From Steinernema hermaphroditum (Eukaryota; Nematoda; Chromadorea; Rhabditida; Steinernematidae): a stretch of DNA of 64,000 bases. The notes beneath the pieces are model-generated. The model worked only from the letters and a program-made list of their open reading frames with translations. It was not told the origin of the DNA and did no database searches. A program made the position numbers and the translations under genes. The stretch spans positions 9,882,769 through 9,946,768 of the forward strand of contig CM059624.1 in the NCBI GenBank assembly GCA_030435675.1, written 5' to 3'. Numbering within the stretch: position 1 is the first letter of the stretch; each line of letters opens with the position of its first letter. Positions 1-12,808 of this stretch are shown in pieces.

Positions 1-341
1 GATTCAAAAAGCGTTTCTGGCACATCCGGGTAAATGTCCGATCATATTTATGCATAGATTGACTATGTCGATTGTATTTTACTGCAATACTTTAGATTTT
101 ATGTTGGTTATATAAAGTCTTCTACGGTGGCCGTCGAAGGTGCGAAGTGTACCTTGCCCCGAATGATTAATTTCAGCCCTACGTCATATCACATGTCGAC
201 GGGAATTCGATATTACGAGCGTTTCGACGCAGTTTTATGGGGAGAACAACATTTGTACACAATATACCGCCTAGATACAATTTACACCTTAAATATTTGC
301 TGGGAAACTTTACAGGGCACCGACTCACGGCCGGCTTCTGG

Positions 342-1167
342 TCATCCGTTGAAGCCTTCGGTCAGATACTGTAGACAGAACTGGAAAAACTTCTTGAAAA
401 GTTGTTCCGCCTTGTCGTTGAAACGGTCCTGCAGCACCTCGGACACCATGTACAGGAAGGGCTGCTCGAGGGCCTGGAAGTTCGTCGACTCCATTCCGGA
501 CACCTGAAGGTTACGGTAGACGAGACGTGGGCTAAAGTATCGGTACCTTCACTCTGTGGAGTTTTCCGACGGAGTTGAGTCGTTTGCAGGCTTCGGTGGC
601 GTCGGCGGGGTTCGCCTCGACGGAGGAGATGACGTCGTCGAAGACCTGGACGTACTGTTTGGCGACGTTCTCGACGTTGATGTCGCCGGAGCCGATCATC
701 TTCGGGTCGACGCCCTTCAGCTTCGGGTAGAGCGCCACGTTGTCGGGGTTCTCCTGCAGGTACCTGAAGTGGAGTGCGTTAGGCGGTGTGGGAGGTGGTG
801 TTTGGTCCCCGGGGGCCGTGTGGACATAAAGTGGTTAGGAGCTTAACGTCCCACAGGTGACAAACACTCGTGGATTATGCGGTGGCTTGTAAAGCTGGCG
901 CCCTTTGGCGGCAGAAGAAAGTAAACAAAGCGCTTTCCGAGAGCCCCTGACCTACTTGACCATGAGCATGGAGGCGAGTTTGCCCTCGTCCGTCCGTTTC
1001 ACGCTCTTCCAGAAGTTCTTCATCGTGTACAGCTCACGGTAGTTGGCGAAAGGGAGACGGCGGTCGACGGCCGGCGGAGCGCCTCCGGCGTCGGCCGCCG
1101 CGTCGGGACCCTTTGCCGGAGCGACGCTCGACTTGCCGCTAGCTTGCGTGCTTCCCCCGGAGCCCAT
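342..1167 (-). CDS. Nematode globin, isoform from proximal first exon
   Basis: Globin-fold protein, probably heme binding; role (oxygen binding or redox sensing) cannot be told from sequence. Exons in transcript order: 956-1167, 547-763, 342-503, giving 196 aa and closing in frame at TGA 342-344. The start is MGSGGS, a good N-myristoylation context, followed by a low-complexity Ala/Gly/Pro stretch. Helix A is seen as NFWKSVKRTDEGKLASML, helices C-D as ALYPKLKG, the F helix with a candidate proximal His in VGKLHRVKV, and the H helix ends LTEGFNG. The E7 position does not look like His, but my alignment there is weak. The first intron is phase 2 (AA|GTAGGT). A second, homologous first exon lies 2.4 kb upstream, so this N-terminus is probably one of two alternatives. 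Length and helix order fit nematode glb proteins; which glb it is I cannot say. Confidence 0.85.
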
Positions 1168-3569
1168 CGGCGGAGATCCCCATGCAGAAGCGGCGGAAGA
1201 CGGTGGCGGAACGATCCGAGGACGAAGCAGCGACGGCGGCGAGGGGATCGGACGGCGACTGACGGAGTCCTCGACGTGGCCCCGCCCTCGGGTGCGCAGT
1301 GCGCGAAGCGCCGATGCAGGCGGCGACGGCGCTGGATCGCCCGTGGGATTCGATCACGGGATCCGCACCTGCCCGCAGAGGACGTGGGAATCGCCCTTCC
1401 CCAGAAGTGCACCCCGGTGCAGGCCGAGCTTTCCCAACGAGTGGACTGTGTCAGCGATTAGGCAATGTCTCTAAGCTCTAGAGATATTTCCCAGAGACAA
1501 GGTGCTAAGCGGCGACTCCCAGAAGCACGGAGAAGTACAAATAGCGGATTGTAGCCCGAAGCTGACTTAGATCACCAAAGTCCACGAGAGTGCCCGGTTC
1601 TCACGTGTTCCTCGGCCCGTTTCCCTCCGCTACGTCACAGAAGAACGCCGACTGACGACAGTTCCCTCTGCTGCTAGTCAAATTCCATGGAATTAGGTCG
1701 AAGAGGGTAAATATAGCGCTTTGACATCATAAGGGCGTTCTGGACTGCACAGAGCTGGCATTAGGCGCACTTGGTGATTGTGGGTTCCGAAGGGCACCGG
1801 AAGTCGATCCGTCTCTTCTTGTTACTCGGAGTTAAACGTCTAGATGCATGCTTAATTCCATTAGCGAGAGACATTCGCCTTTTCTGTCGTGGTTTGCGTG
1901 GGGCTGACGTGTACCAATCAGCCACGGACATTAGCTCTCAAAAGAGAAACGCTTCGGTAACCTCATTCTCTTCAGCGAAAGACTCCCATGTTAACGAGTA
2001 TGCGTAGCGAATAATGTCAGGAAAAGGTTCACTTACACTTTGTGGCCCAAGAAATCCATCGGCAGAGGTTCTGCTCCCTCTTTATAAGACCGAAAGTTCC
2101 ATAAAACAAGTGCCACTTCCCGTAATTAGCCACAGTAAATATGTTTTATTGCCTTATTAATGCAGGCGAACGGTAGCGCATGATATACGATCTCCATATC
2201 CTTTCATACGGAGCAAGCGGTTTGAATAAAAGCTTTGAGGAAGCCTAAACAACCTAAACAAAAAAGTATATTTTGTGATCTCGTCTCAGACTTCAAATTA
2301 AATTAAAGTTTGGCACCTGGATAGACCCGAAAGTCGATAAATTAATCGATTCCCAGGGACACGTGGTTCTGGACAAACTCGATTAAAGGGCCATAAAATG
2401 ATTTCACTGGGACGCCATTCCACTGAAGTGCCATGTGGAAATAGTGCTGGAATCGATTACCGACTGACAGGTGCGATTGGCAATTAGAGCGCGATGTGTA
2501 GTAGATAGAATTATGCACCAGCATCTGTGTTTATTGTGTTCGCATTAAGCAGAGTTTATGGTAAAATCTAATTTTGGACATTTATTTAGAAAAGGACGAA
2601 AGTCAGCCATAAAGGATGACGAATTTTAGTGGTTGGAGTGTTGTTTGTAGAGTCTGAAGTGGACTGGATCCAATCTGTTGTGCTTACGTTGAGAATCAAG
2701 GGTGAAGTAGTTGCGAGAACAAGATAAGCCCTAGTTCTACGATCGTTCTTCCCCTTCAAGGTAAGATAAAATGACTTTCTGACTCTCCTTGTAGACATGT
2801 CTGAAGAAGAGACTCATTCGAGACGCAAAGGAAGATATCGAATGGTGTCAAAAACCTTCAAAAGTCAAGAATCCTTGGTTTACGATCGTACTCTGTAAAG
2901 ACACATCTGTGCCTGATTATATTTATCCATTGCACTTATAGTCGAAACAGCTTTGCTTGAGTCTTTTTATCTATTATTTCATTTCATTCACCCCTAAATC
3001 TTTACAAATCCGTTATTCCCTCTTCAAAAGAATGAAGCAAAAAGACGCTTACTTCTAGGAAAGGAAGAAGGCTTAGAAACGAAAAGGTGTGATCAGTGGT
3101 GTTGAAAGATCAAGTACGCTGTTTGCCCAGTCTCTTGAGAACAGGAACTCCCACGCCACCGCCCAGAACAATCGATATTCTTCATTTTGGAGTATCTGAC
3201 TTCTAAGCTTATCGATATCGCGTTAGAAATAATATGACCATTGCTGGAAATATTCATTGAGCAATATCGATTCAGAGTTTCACCATTTTGAGTGTCGTCC
3301 TAGTGGCTCTGAGTCAGCTTGTCCCCAGACTGTTCAGACTACGACTCCGCTCTTATTTCCCCTGATTACATATTTATTCATTAGCGGCAGATTCCAGCCG
3401 GCGCCCTTTCCTCCTGTCAAAGTGCAAGTGTCTCGCATGCGCGCCGTTCTGCTTCCGATCCATTTTCGACGGCCCACGTTCCATTCCCCCTCGCTCGAAG
3501 GTGTCAATTAGCCTGGATCGCGTGCAGAGCCTCGAGACCCCCAATCAGGCGCCGTTACCTTCCGCTCAC
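1168..3569. other. No second gene seen between the two globin first exons
   Basis: This stretch would be first intron and proximal promoter of the globin gene. Open frames on both strands are short, overlap each other and resemble no family. The part next to the proximal exon (about 1170-1440) is GC-rich; the remainder is AT-richer and holds nothing I recognise. Confidence 0.6.
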
Positions 3570-3757
3570 CTGGTCATCATGATGAGGCCGGCGTCCTTGT
3601 TCCGCGTTACTGCCTTCCAGTAGTTCTTGAGGGTGTAGAAGTCGCGATAGGTGTCGAATCCGGTGCGGGAGTCGACCGTCTTCACGGGCTCCGGCTCGGG
3701 GAGGCCGCCGTCCTTCTCCTTCGACTTCTTGAGCTTCTTGATGAGACCGACAGGCAT
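3570..3757 (-). CDS. Alternative distal first exon of the globin gene
   Basis: This exon encodes 62 codons plus 2 nt from ATG 3757 to a good donor (AG|GTGAGC at 3569). The product starts MPVGLIKKLKKSKEKDGG and then repeats the globin helix A pattern, FYTLKNYWKAVTRNKDAGL, matching YTMKNFWKSVKRTDEGKL of the proximal first exon. Both end in phase 2, so this exon joins the same second exon (547-763) in frame. I found no other globin exons between 1.2 and 3.5 kb, which favours alternative first exons of one gene over a second gene. N-termini differ: Lys-rich here, myristoylation-type in the proximal exon. The alternative reading is a stranded exon of a lost tandem duplicate. Confidence 0.7.
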
Positions 3758-6700
3758 CTCGGGGAGTGAGTCGAGGGTCGGGAAGAGGGGAAAGAGTGCA
3801 GTCCTGGTGTGGGAAACAGCGACGATGACGGACGCCCGGAGTGGAAATTATTTATTTTGGAGCGACTGCCGCATAGCAGAGCGGCGAGTGCAGTTCTGAA
3901 ATCCGGAATCGGTGGGAAGGAGGCGAAAGGTGGGACCGAGGCCTCGTGATTGCTCGATTCACGGGGTAAATGACAATTAGGAGAAAACAATGCCCATCTT
4001 AGGCGATGAAAAGGGCTGAATGGCGATTACGCACAAAATATGGCGCTGATTGGCGGCACTGTGTGTTGTTTGAGAAGAATACGATTAATGAGATGTGCGA
4101 CTGTAGAGAGAATCGCTTATGAAGAAGACGACGACACTGAGTCACCTCTTAATTAAAACCAGATAGGAACCGGAGAGGGAGAAAAACATCGCTCTGTTTC
4201 CAATATCTAACTAGCGATGATAGGGCATGGCGACATGGTGGGTTTCGTTTCGGAAATGCACTCACTGAAAGGTGAATCGCGTAGGCGATTTAAGTAATGC
4301 CTGCTTGGCTAGATACAAAAGCTAATGCTTTTCTAAAAGCTAGTGCATGTCTGCTGGAATCTTAAATACATTTCTGGTCAAAGAGAGGCCATCTCAAAGT
4401 GAATGGAGCTGTTCAAAATGAAAACAGGATAAGGCGACTATGAATAGGAGTCCAAGCTCAAAGCAAACAGCTCTAAACAAATCCACAAAGATTAAGGAGA
4501 TCATTTCCCTTTTAGAGTGATCCGTTTAGACACAGACATAAGGGAGATCAAATCGAACTTCGAAGAAGATTTGACTTTGAAGCTTAAGTCATCGAGAAAC
4601 TCTGAAATACATCTAAACGGAATCGACATGAATCTAAGTATGGCATGATAGAACCAATCATGAACCAATAAATGAAATGTCCCCTACATATAAGCGGAGA
4701 ACCGACCAGAGAAAACAGGGACCCGGGCCGGCGTCGCCTCCCAGCCGATCACAAATCAGACACGTTCACAATGAGCCACACAGACACCTATAATAGACCG
4801 GTTCACTGCCACTATGCCTTCAAGACAGACAGCCAACCAAGTGTTTACCGGCTTAGACCGGAACAAACGATTCTACTTTGGCTTTTAGTACGTGGACGGC
4901 GCGAATTCGCGCGCAGCCGCGTTTATTTCTCATTACAGTACAAATCTTAGGAAAAGAAAACGAAAGAGAACTCAAATATCGAAGAAGGAAAACATAATTG
5001 AGGTGTGAAACTCGAATCAACCTTCGATAGATCTCCGCTCTAAGTACCTTCCAGTCCTCAAAAGCCAACAGAGAACCGAAGAACCCTCAAGTTTCCGTTG
5101 CGTGCAGCCCTAACTCAGGTGCCGCGCGCGTGCCTCTGCACGTCAGCGCCGAAGATTTCGCACCCGGAAACGCCAAAATGCGCACGTAAGCTATTTTCTT
5201 GCAATTAGCGCGGCATCTCTGAGATGTGCCATTTGCTGGCGACCCATTTACGGGTAGGCGCTCTTTTCGGAGGAAGTAGCACAGTCCCATGGGGACAGCT
5301 GCGGAAGTTAGAAGGAATCGATGCCCTCGAATCAAAACCATACGACACATCAAAAACAGCCGAGGGGAAAAACAACAACTGTCGACGGAAGCGATCAAAG
5401 TGAGATCAGGAAGTTTGAGATAGAGTGTGATTTACGGAGGAAAACAATCGGAGAAGTATGGTCGCCAAATGCGATTCCAGAGATACGCGTGGCTTTTATG
5501 GAAAAGCAAACACGTTTAGGGCGCCAGGTGTGCCTTCGTGGAGAGAAATTTATTCGCCGAAAGCGGGCCCAATTGCAAACAAATAGAATTTGCAGAATAA
5601 TGGTTGGTTACGCTGGCCATACAGCCAATGGGCGATACTCGGGATGCGTCTTGCAAGGGACGAATGTGGGAAGTGGAAATAGTGAATAACTGGAGAATAT
5701 TCCACTGAAAGGTCACATCAAAGAACTAAAGAACGAAATCGGCTATAGTCTATCCGTCAAACAATTCATTTCGAACCGGAAGGGATTACGCCCATTGTTG
5801 TCTAACAGCTATTAGACAGAAAGACAAAACATCTCAAATCTACTTCCTGTCGAGAGGACATTCGAAAAATGGTCACGCCGTCTGCTCGGATTTCTGGGAA
5901 TTGTTTTTGAACAGTTCAAAATCCAGCACTGAATACATTACTTTCGAGGCACTCTTGGAGTCTCTAGAAGAGGCTAGTAATGTTGTCGCGGAGAACCCAT
6001 AAGGAAGCTGCGTGAATTGACCACTTGGAACTCCCAAAGCGACTATAAATTGATGTTCTGGACGAGAAAGCCGGAAATATAATGTATCGTACTCGGTCCT
6101 TGCTGACTTGGATAAGAAGCTGTTGAAAAGACAAAGAGAATTATAAACCCATTGGACTCAGCTTGTTATCTGAAGGCGAAATCTATTTTAGGGAGCACAA
6201 AATATTGCAGCACACAAGCATTTCCTTCTCCTTCTGAACATCTTGTAATATCGCCAAGGATCATTCGTGGTGGAATCAGAGGAAGCTGATGGGACCGGAT
6301 AAAGGGCCGTCATTATCCCAGAAGCCCGGAAATTCTGACTATATGTGCGCACCTGAGAAAACGACGTGGAAACGTTTCGACGCGAGAGCCGTCTGCGACG
6401 TCACCTGTTATTCACGGTATCCACGTTAGTTTCAGGTGAGATAAGCGACGCTTAGGAAATTGAATAAATCGCCACTCGATGAAATGACTAATTCGAATGA
6501 CGTGCAGACGTGTACAACACGTGCACGTAGGCACTTCTCGGTGCATGGAAGGAATAACAGCCAAAGAACCTACAGCTGGCAAATTGAAATTTGAGAATAA
6601 TATTTTGACTGGATGGAGCAGAGGACATGGGAAAGTCAAGCAGAGATTCGGCTCTGTGGATACTACCACGGCCAGTAGGGTGTCTTTTGGAAACAGATCT

Positions 6701-9700
6701 CGCGTGACTCCAATCGCAGTGTTGTAGTGTAAACTGTGGATACACAATTTTGAAAAGCGTCGATGGCGACCCTTATTCGATAAATACAAAGTGATGACAT
6801 GTTCGAATATGGTGCGTGGAGGTCTGTCTCTGTTGAACGGTCGTCGGGGCAGAGGCACTCGTCATCTACAGAGATCGTACGTGAAAATTACTAACGAAGG
6901 TTGTTTGCGTGACAAAGCCTAATAAGGTCTACATTGTAGCTCTGCTCGCTCAGAACCTACGCAATCCATGTTTTGAAGAAGAGGATTGACGCAATGAACG
7001 ATGAAGCAGAATCGAGAATGGAGGTGAACGAAGGGACTGCGGATGCGTTTTTGAAGATCCCCACTGTTATTATATCTTCACTATACTCCGATTGTGATTC
7101 TTTGCAAGGGTCTGATCGGTTTGATCACCTTATCGTGGCGCTTACGAGTCGTTCCAAGTCGCTTATGACAAGAAATCCATGAGTTTGTGCTTCGCTGAGT
7201 CATACTCCTTAGAACTGAGAGATTTGCATGTCACTTTCGCTAATGAGCCTGCGCCAACACAGGACTTGTCTGTTGACATCGAGCCAAGCAAGGAACCGTT
7301 AAAATTGGCAAAGAGTCGAAAAAGGTGATGTTATGAAATGTTAGGATTCAATGCGGCTTTTAAAACTTGAGAAAAGTGTCTATTCAGTTAAAGTTGATTA
7401 TTATAAAAATAAGAGATTACAAAAAAAGAATTTAGCACCTATTAAGACATTATTAAGACACTAAAGTGACCTTATCAATTTGGACTGGAACGTACATTCA
7501 CTGAACTAGGAAAGAAACAACGAAATTATGCTGCTCCTTAAGGCACCAGTTTGGTCCCACGAGTGACCATGTTTTCCAGTCCGTTCTCGGAATAGAACGT
7601 CACTTTCACATCAGAACTCCTCAGATAGCAAGAGTGCTTGAATGTACCTTCCCCTGAGTCGTCGCAGAACCTGCATAAACATAGGACTTCTGAAGTAGTA
7701 AACCTCCAGATAAAGTCCTACATACAGAACACACGAAGCCACACAATCCTGCGACTTGCTTGGCCAGCGTCATTCTCATGCTGGAAGAAAACGTGGTTTG
7801 GCTATTCTTAACGTCATGATTAGCACTTAGCCTGACTCTCACCAAGCGATACACTCTTTTAAAAACGTGTCGAAGCCGCACACTTTCGGCGAAAACAAAG
7901 AAACGTTTTCTGCGATTATAATACAGAGAAGCAAGGCCGGGGAAGCTTTATAAAAGTGTCGCGTCGCCAGGAATACATAGAAGACTACATTCAGAACGTT
8001 CTGACATCACTGAAAATCTCCCCTGAGTGGTCGGCGTGGTGCATCTTCAAAAACAAATTCTCGAAATGGCGTTCGACGAACACGTTTAATTCCATTAAGA
8101 CGACAACATGGTGGCCACGGTCACAGAACAAAACGTCACTTTCACGATAACGAGATCCAAAGTGCCGGAAATAATAATTGAAATCGAGTACATCCCACGA
8201 GATGTGCTAATCTGAAAGGTCTTTGACACTTTCCGATGTCTGAGAGGCTGTTTCTTTGCAAAACTGGGTGAAGGAGACTATAATTGAAGTCCACATAAGA
8301 TACCATTCTAGATGTTCGTTGTCACTTTTCATTACCGAACGCTCATCAAAGGGAACAGATTTCTCAAAAGATAGTGCTTTAGGTCGAGAACGCCTATAAA
8401 GTCATTTTAGAGAGCATCTAGACGAAACCGGTCGAAGACCGCTTCAGTTCTTGTCCGCCTGTTTCCGACCGGTCTCACGCTCGGTGCTCTCGAAAATGAC
8501 TTCGGCCTAGATGCGTCTTTCTGCAAAACTGTCTGAACGAAGGCAATAGACGTATGGAATAAGTCCGAGAAAGAGACCCCTCCGCACATACTCCTAGGTC
8601 CTGAGAAGAAGGGCCTTCTCAGAAAAAGTCAGCTCGGACGAATAGTCTCTTAATTAGGCCACAAAAAGTGTCTTCACACTTCACAGCGATCAAGACACCT
8701 CCCGCGCCAAAGGGCAAAAAGCGTGAAAGCGCGGCGGAAGGCGCCTTCCGGCGTCGGATAACTCCATTACGCGCGCGAGAGAGACGAATATTTATGCAAA
8801 TGAGCGAATCGACGGCAGAGAACGCGCCCTCTCGGCCTTCGATTCGCCAGAATTCGGCTCTTTTGGGAGGGCAGAGATCGCCATGGCGATCTCGGAGGCC
8901 AGGGACCCCTCTAAGACTTGCGCGAGTTTCCGACTCCAAAAGAAACGTCTCAGGGCTGATCGGAGAAGGGACGAAAACAAGTTGGGAGTGCGGTCCGGAC
9001 GCCATGACGGGATAAGTGGGGACGGAGGGTGGCCGGGCGACGCCTAAAAATAGGCCAATTTGGGTACCCAAATAGAAGCAAGCATGAATGGGGCTCGAGT
9101 TCGCCGAATTAACGAAAGAGACAAAAAAGGGGACAACACGCGACTCGTGACGTCAGAGGAAGAGGCACGAAAGGCGCCGGAGGAGCAGAGGGCAGCGGAG
9201 GGGGACTGAAAGGGGGTTGATTGGGAACTGTTGACTGCGAGGAATTTGCCTAATTTCGTTTGAATAATTCAGGGCCTGTTTTCAGGAGCGAGAGAGGAGG
9301 TATCGGTCGGCAAAGTGACAAGAAGCGCCACTTCTTTCCGCTTTAGAATTTCCCCGAAAATGGTTCCGCTAATGTGAGGGCAGCGACGAAGAAAATGAAA
9401 ACTCCGATTTCCGGAGAATCCCATTTTCTATCGCGGATACATTTTGTTTTTTCGTCTCGAAACGCCTTTATCGCTTCCATCCGTCTTCCGCGGAGACGCG
9501 CTAAACCAAGCGTTTAGCGATAATCTAAATGGAGATTTCCAAATCCAATTAAACGCTGACTCAACCGCGAGATGTGACTGCGGAGGGCCAACGGAGCACG
9601 CGGAAGGGAAGCCCTCGTTTGTGGGAATCTCGAGGATCGAGGAGATCGGTTTCCAGAAGCCTAATATGATCGGCTGGGGAGGGAGCGAATGAGGTTTAGT

Positions 9701-12534
9701 CGAAGGGTAGGCTATGAATTATTTAATTCGTGTGACTGATTTTTGATTCGGCATTTTGTTTTCACCTGCTTTGACCTGAATGTCAAATGCTGAAATATTC
9801 GGACTTCAACATTCTTTCAGATAGAATTGGAAACCATTGCCTCGCAAACGTTGTGCGATAGAGTGTTTTGCTCTCTTCAAAAAGAAACAAGAATTACAAG
9901 AATGTGACGAAATTTCATTTCTATAGACGCCAGAATACAGAGATCTCCTGTCTGCAGACAGTGTCTTATTCAGAAACTCAGACACGACGATCTAGACACT
10001 GACCACACTTTCGGTCTGTGTGGTGAAAATCCTATTTAGATCACGGCGCATTGCCTGCAGACAATGTCTAGTGCAGATTTGGTCAAGAACACGATCGACA
10101 AAAGTAAGAAAAATTTCATTTCGATGGAATTCGGCTTTTAGGCTTCCATTATGACTCTGTACGCTTTATTTTGTTGACAATGGCCATATCTTCCACCTTG
10201 AAAACTTGAAACGTTCTATGACTCTAATTTTATCCATGAGATTTCCCTTGCCAGCTCTTAAAAGAATGTTTTTGTGAACGGCAAAATTTTCTTTTTCGTA
10301 TGAATTTGAATCGATTACAACGTTCTTGAAAAATTTATGTGTGGTCTTTCAGATTTAGGATGTATATGAAGACCTTTTTTTGTTACAAACACAAGAGTTA
10401 GGATACAGAAATATATGATATACAACAAAGATAATCTGGCTGTTTGATACTGGAACTTGAAGATCAATCTACCCCAAACGATCGCTACAAATAGTCATTT
10501 CTTTGGAACCGAAATCGTTTCTTCATTCATGTCCATACCAATATAAGAGTATCCAAATGCCATCAATACGCATGCAATACACGAGGGGATATAAGATATT
10601 CATTTCAGAATTGGCGAAGAAGTCCTCGTCGTCGCGAAAAAAGGGACTCACATGAATGGAGATCTTTATTCCTTGCGGAACACTTAAACCCGCGTCCCGT
10701 CCGTCCGCGCATTGCAAAACAGAGAACTCACTAACCACCGAAAACAGCTCTCGACGCGGCGCCCCTCGAGTGGCCCAATTGGTCCTCGGGCAATCGTCGC
10801 CTCGTTATCCGCGCTCCGCTGCACCTCGAATCCCCTCACGGAGGCCCTAATCCCACGCCCTGAGTCATGCCCCATTGACTCCACTTTCACTATTAGGAGT
10901 GCTTCCCGGCAAACTCTCGGAAAGAACCAATCGGATCCTCCAGATCAGAGGGTATCGTTCTCCGAAGCCGTAAACAAAGTCGGAAACGTCGATATCTGGC
11001 GATGGGACCGCGGGGAAAGTCGCCTTTTTGGGCGAAATTTGACGCGGCGCGATTGCGGGGGAGTCGAGGCTGGAGAGGGTCAGAGTCAAATCTCGGGATG
11101 CAGCACTGAAGACGAAGGTTCAGGGCAGAAACAGAGGCATTTGACGACGCTGCCGATTGGGCAACAGAAAACTGTGACGCCCGAGGCGATCCCATCCCGT
11201 TTTGGGCGATTCCAGGAATTCCAGAGAAGATAGATGTGCTGTGATTTCTGCGGATAGATCGATGCAGAAGAAGTGGTACTCCTTAGCATCGACGTTTTCT
11301 GTGTTATTTGTACTTTGCTGACCACATCCTCAGAAGAGACGCGGAAGAGGAAGCCTACCGTAATCCTCTCCCGGAGTACCTCAAAAGGGTCTGAAAACAA
11401 AAACAACTCATAGGAAATCTCGTCCCCTTCTTTCTGCGCCTAATTCTCCTCCTCCGCGCCGCCGGGCGCAAACAAAGAGCGTCGCATATGGATGTATTCT
11501 CGCGTGAGTGCGCGCTGCCTGGCTTCGGGCCAACGAAAACTCGCGCCGAGGGGAATCTCGCAGCCGCGTCGCCGTAATTTCATTCGGAGACGCCGCCGCG
11601 TCACGCGAAAACATCCTCGGGAGGGCCCTAGAGGAGCGGAAGGGCCGAAATCGGAGATCGACCGGAAACTGAGCAAACAGCCGTTCCGCTGCAACCTCGG
11701 GAAGTCATCGGAGGCGAAGATGTGTTTGCAGAGGGCACGTGCCCGCAACGATCGCTTCATGTTTGCGCCAACGAGGAGCCGCAGGAGCTCCGTGGAAATC
11801 TGTGAGGCCACTAATCCCGAGATCAACCGGGGAAGCCACGGAAATCGATAAATTCGTGAATAGTGAATAACGAAATTGTGCGAAAAGTCTGTCGAAAAAC
11901 AACTCTTCTCGCACACCGACAGAGGCCGCGCCCCAAAAACAGAGAAACTCGGAAGGGGACAATGCTCTCATGCAAATGAAAGACCTCGAGGACGCGTGGG
12001 TTGGAGTCGTGGAGGACATTGTTTGCCGAGAGACGAGGGGATCAGAGGGGATTCCCCCGGCAAGGGCCGCGAAGATCAGCTGAAAGCGCTGCGATGAGGT
12101 TAATCCAGTTTACAAAACGCAGCCCAAAATCCAATTTCATGTGTAAAGTGATTGGGATTTGGAACTTGTAGAAACAAAAGTTCATAGACGTCATCTTCTG
12201 GAATTTGCGGCCTAATGACCTTTCGGATGGAGACACCAATAGCCCTGTGGTCGGCAAGATTAGCCCTCAGGAGCCGGATTTTCTTCGGTCAAATCGGTCA
12301 AAGAAGTAGGAACACCTTGCAAGACCACTGGATTCGATAGAAATTTAATAACTGATGCTATTTTCCTTTGCACAAGCGCAGTTCTTTGTCCTACCATCGC
12401 CAATTGTCCTTGTGTATATTGGGTTCCATACAATTGAGTCACACGTGCGACGAATCAAAAGTATGCTGCGGCCTCCATAAGTGTGGACACTGGTGCCATA
12501 AAATGAAAAAAAATACACGAAGTGACAAAAGTTC
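3758..12534. other. 8.8-kb gene-free region with GC-rich islands
   Basis: No spliced gene model could be supported. Long open frames (for example 10712-11233 plus, 11440-11916 minus) lie in GC-rich DNA where antiparallel frames are open on both strands, and none shows a recognisable domain. Two GC-rich islands stand out, about 8.65-9.24 kb and 10.69-12.07 kb. Each contains one perfect POU-type octamer ATGCAAAT (8794-8801 and 11970-11977). The stretch lies upstream of the globin gene, so it may hold its distal control region; that is inference only. Confidence 0.5.
8401..8500. repeat. 100-bp foldback (imperfect hairpin)
   Basis: The left end GTCATTTTAGAGAGCA (8401-8416) is repeated inverted at 8485-8500 with one mismatch, and an inner pair around ACCGGTC continues the match. 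It looks like a small foldback repeat or MITE remnant; no coding content. Confidence 0.55.
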
Positions 12535-12607
12535 TGATCTCGGGCGGGCTCGAACCGCCGGCCTTCTGTGTGTTAGACAGATGTGATAACCACTACACCA
12601 CGAGATC
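12535..12607 (-). tRNA. tRNA-Val (anticodon AAC)
   Basis: This 73-nt gene on the minus strand folds as a standard cloverleaf. Acceptor stem GATCTCG pairs fully with CGAGATC, followed by discriminator A. The A box is TGGTGTAGTGG, the anticodon arm is TCTGT-CTAACAC-ACAGA with AAC at positions 34-36, and the T arm is GGCGG-TTCGAGC-CCGCC. A run TTTT follows four bases after the discriminator (12527-12530), as expected for polymerase III termination. It has no intron and lies between the UGDH gene and the gene-free region. Confidence 0.95.
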
Positions 12608-12808
12608 ACTGTCTTTCAACTTTCTCCACATTCCCCATGGTATCGCATGACGCTCTAAATTTCACCTGAATATCACAACACAGCGTCCATAAATTAATAA
12701 ACTTTAAGCAAAGTAAAATGCAATTCATTTAAAAAGCGGTAGTGAATTTCAGAGATTGTTGTGGAGAGGTCATGGCACGAAGAGAAGGCACGCATGATAT
12801 GGCTTTTC

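Noticed and set aside
10712..11916. Several 100-170 aa frames on both strands
   Set aside because: They occupy a GC-rich island where most frames are open, have no domain similarity, and no consistent exon-intron extension could be built.
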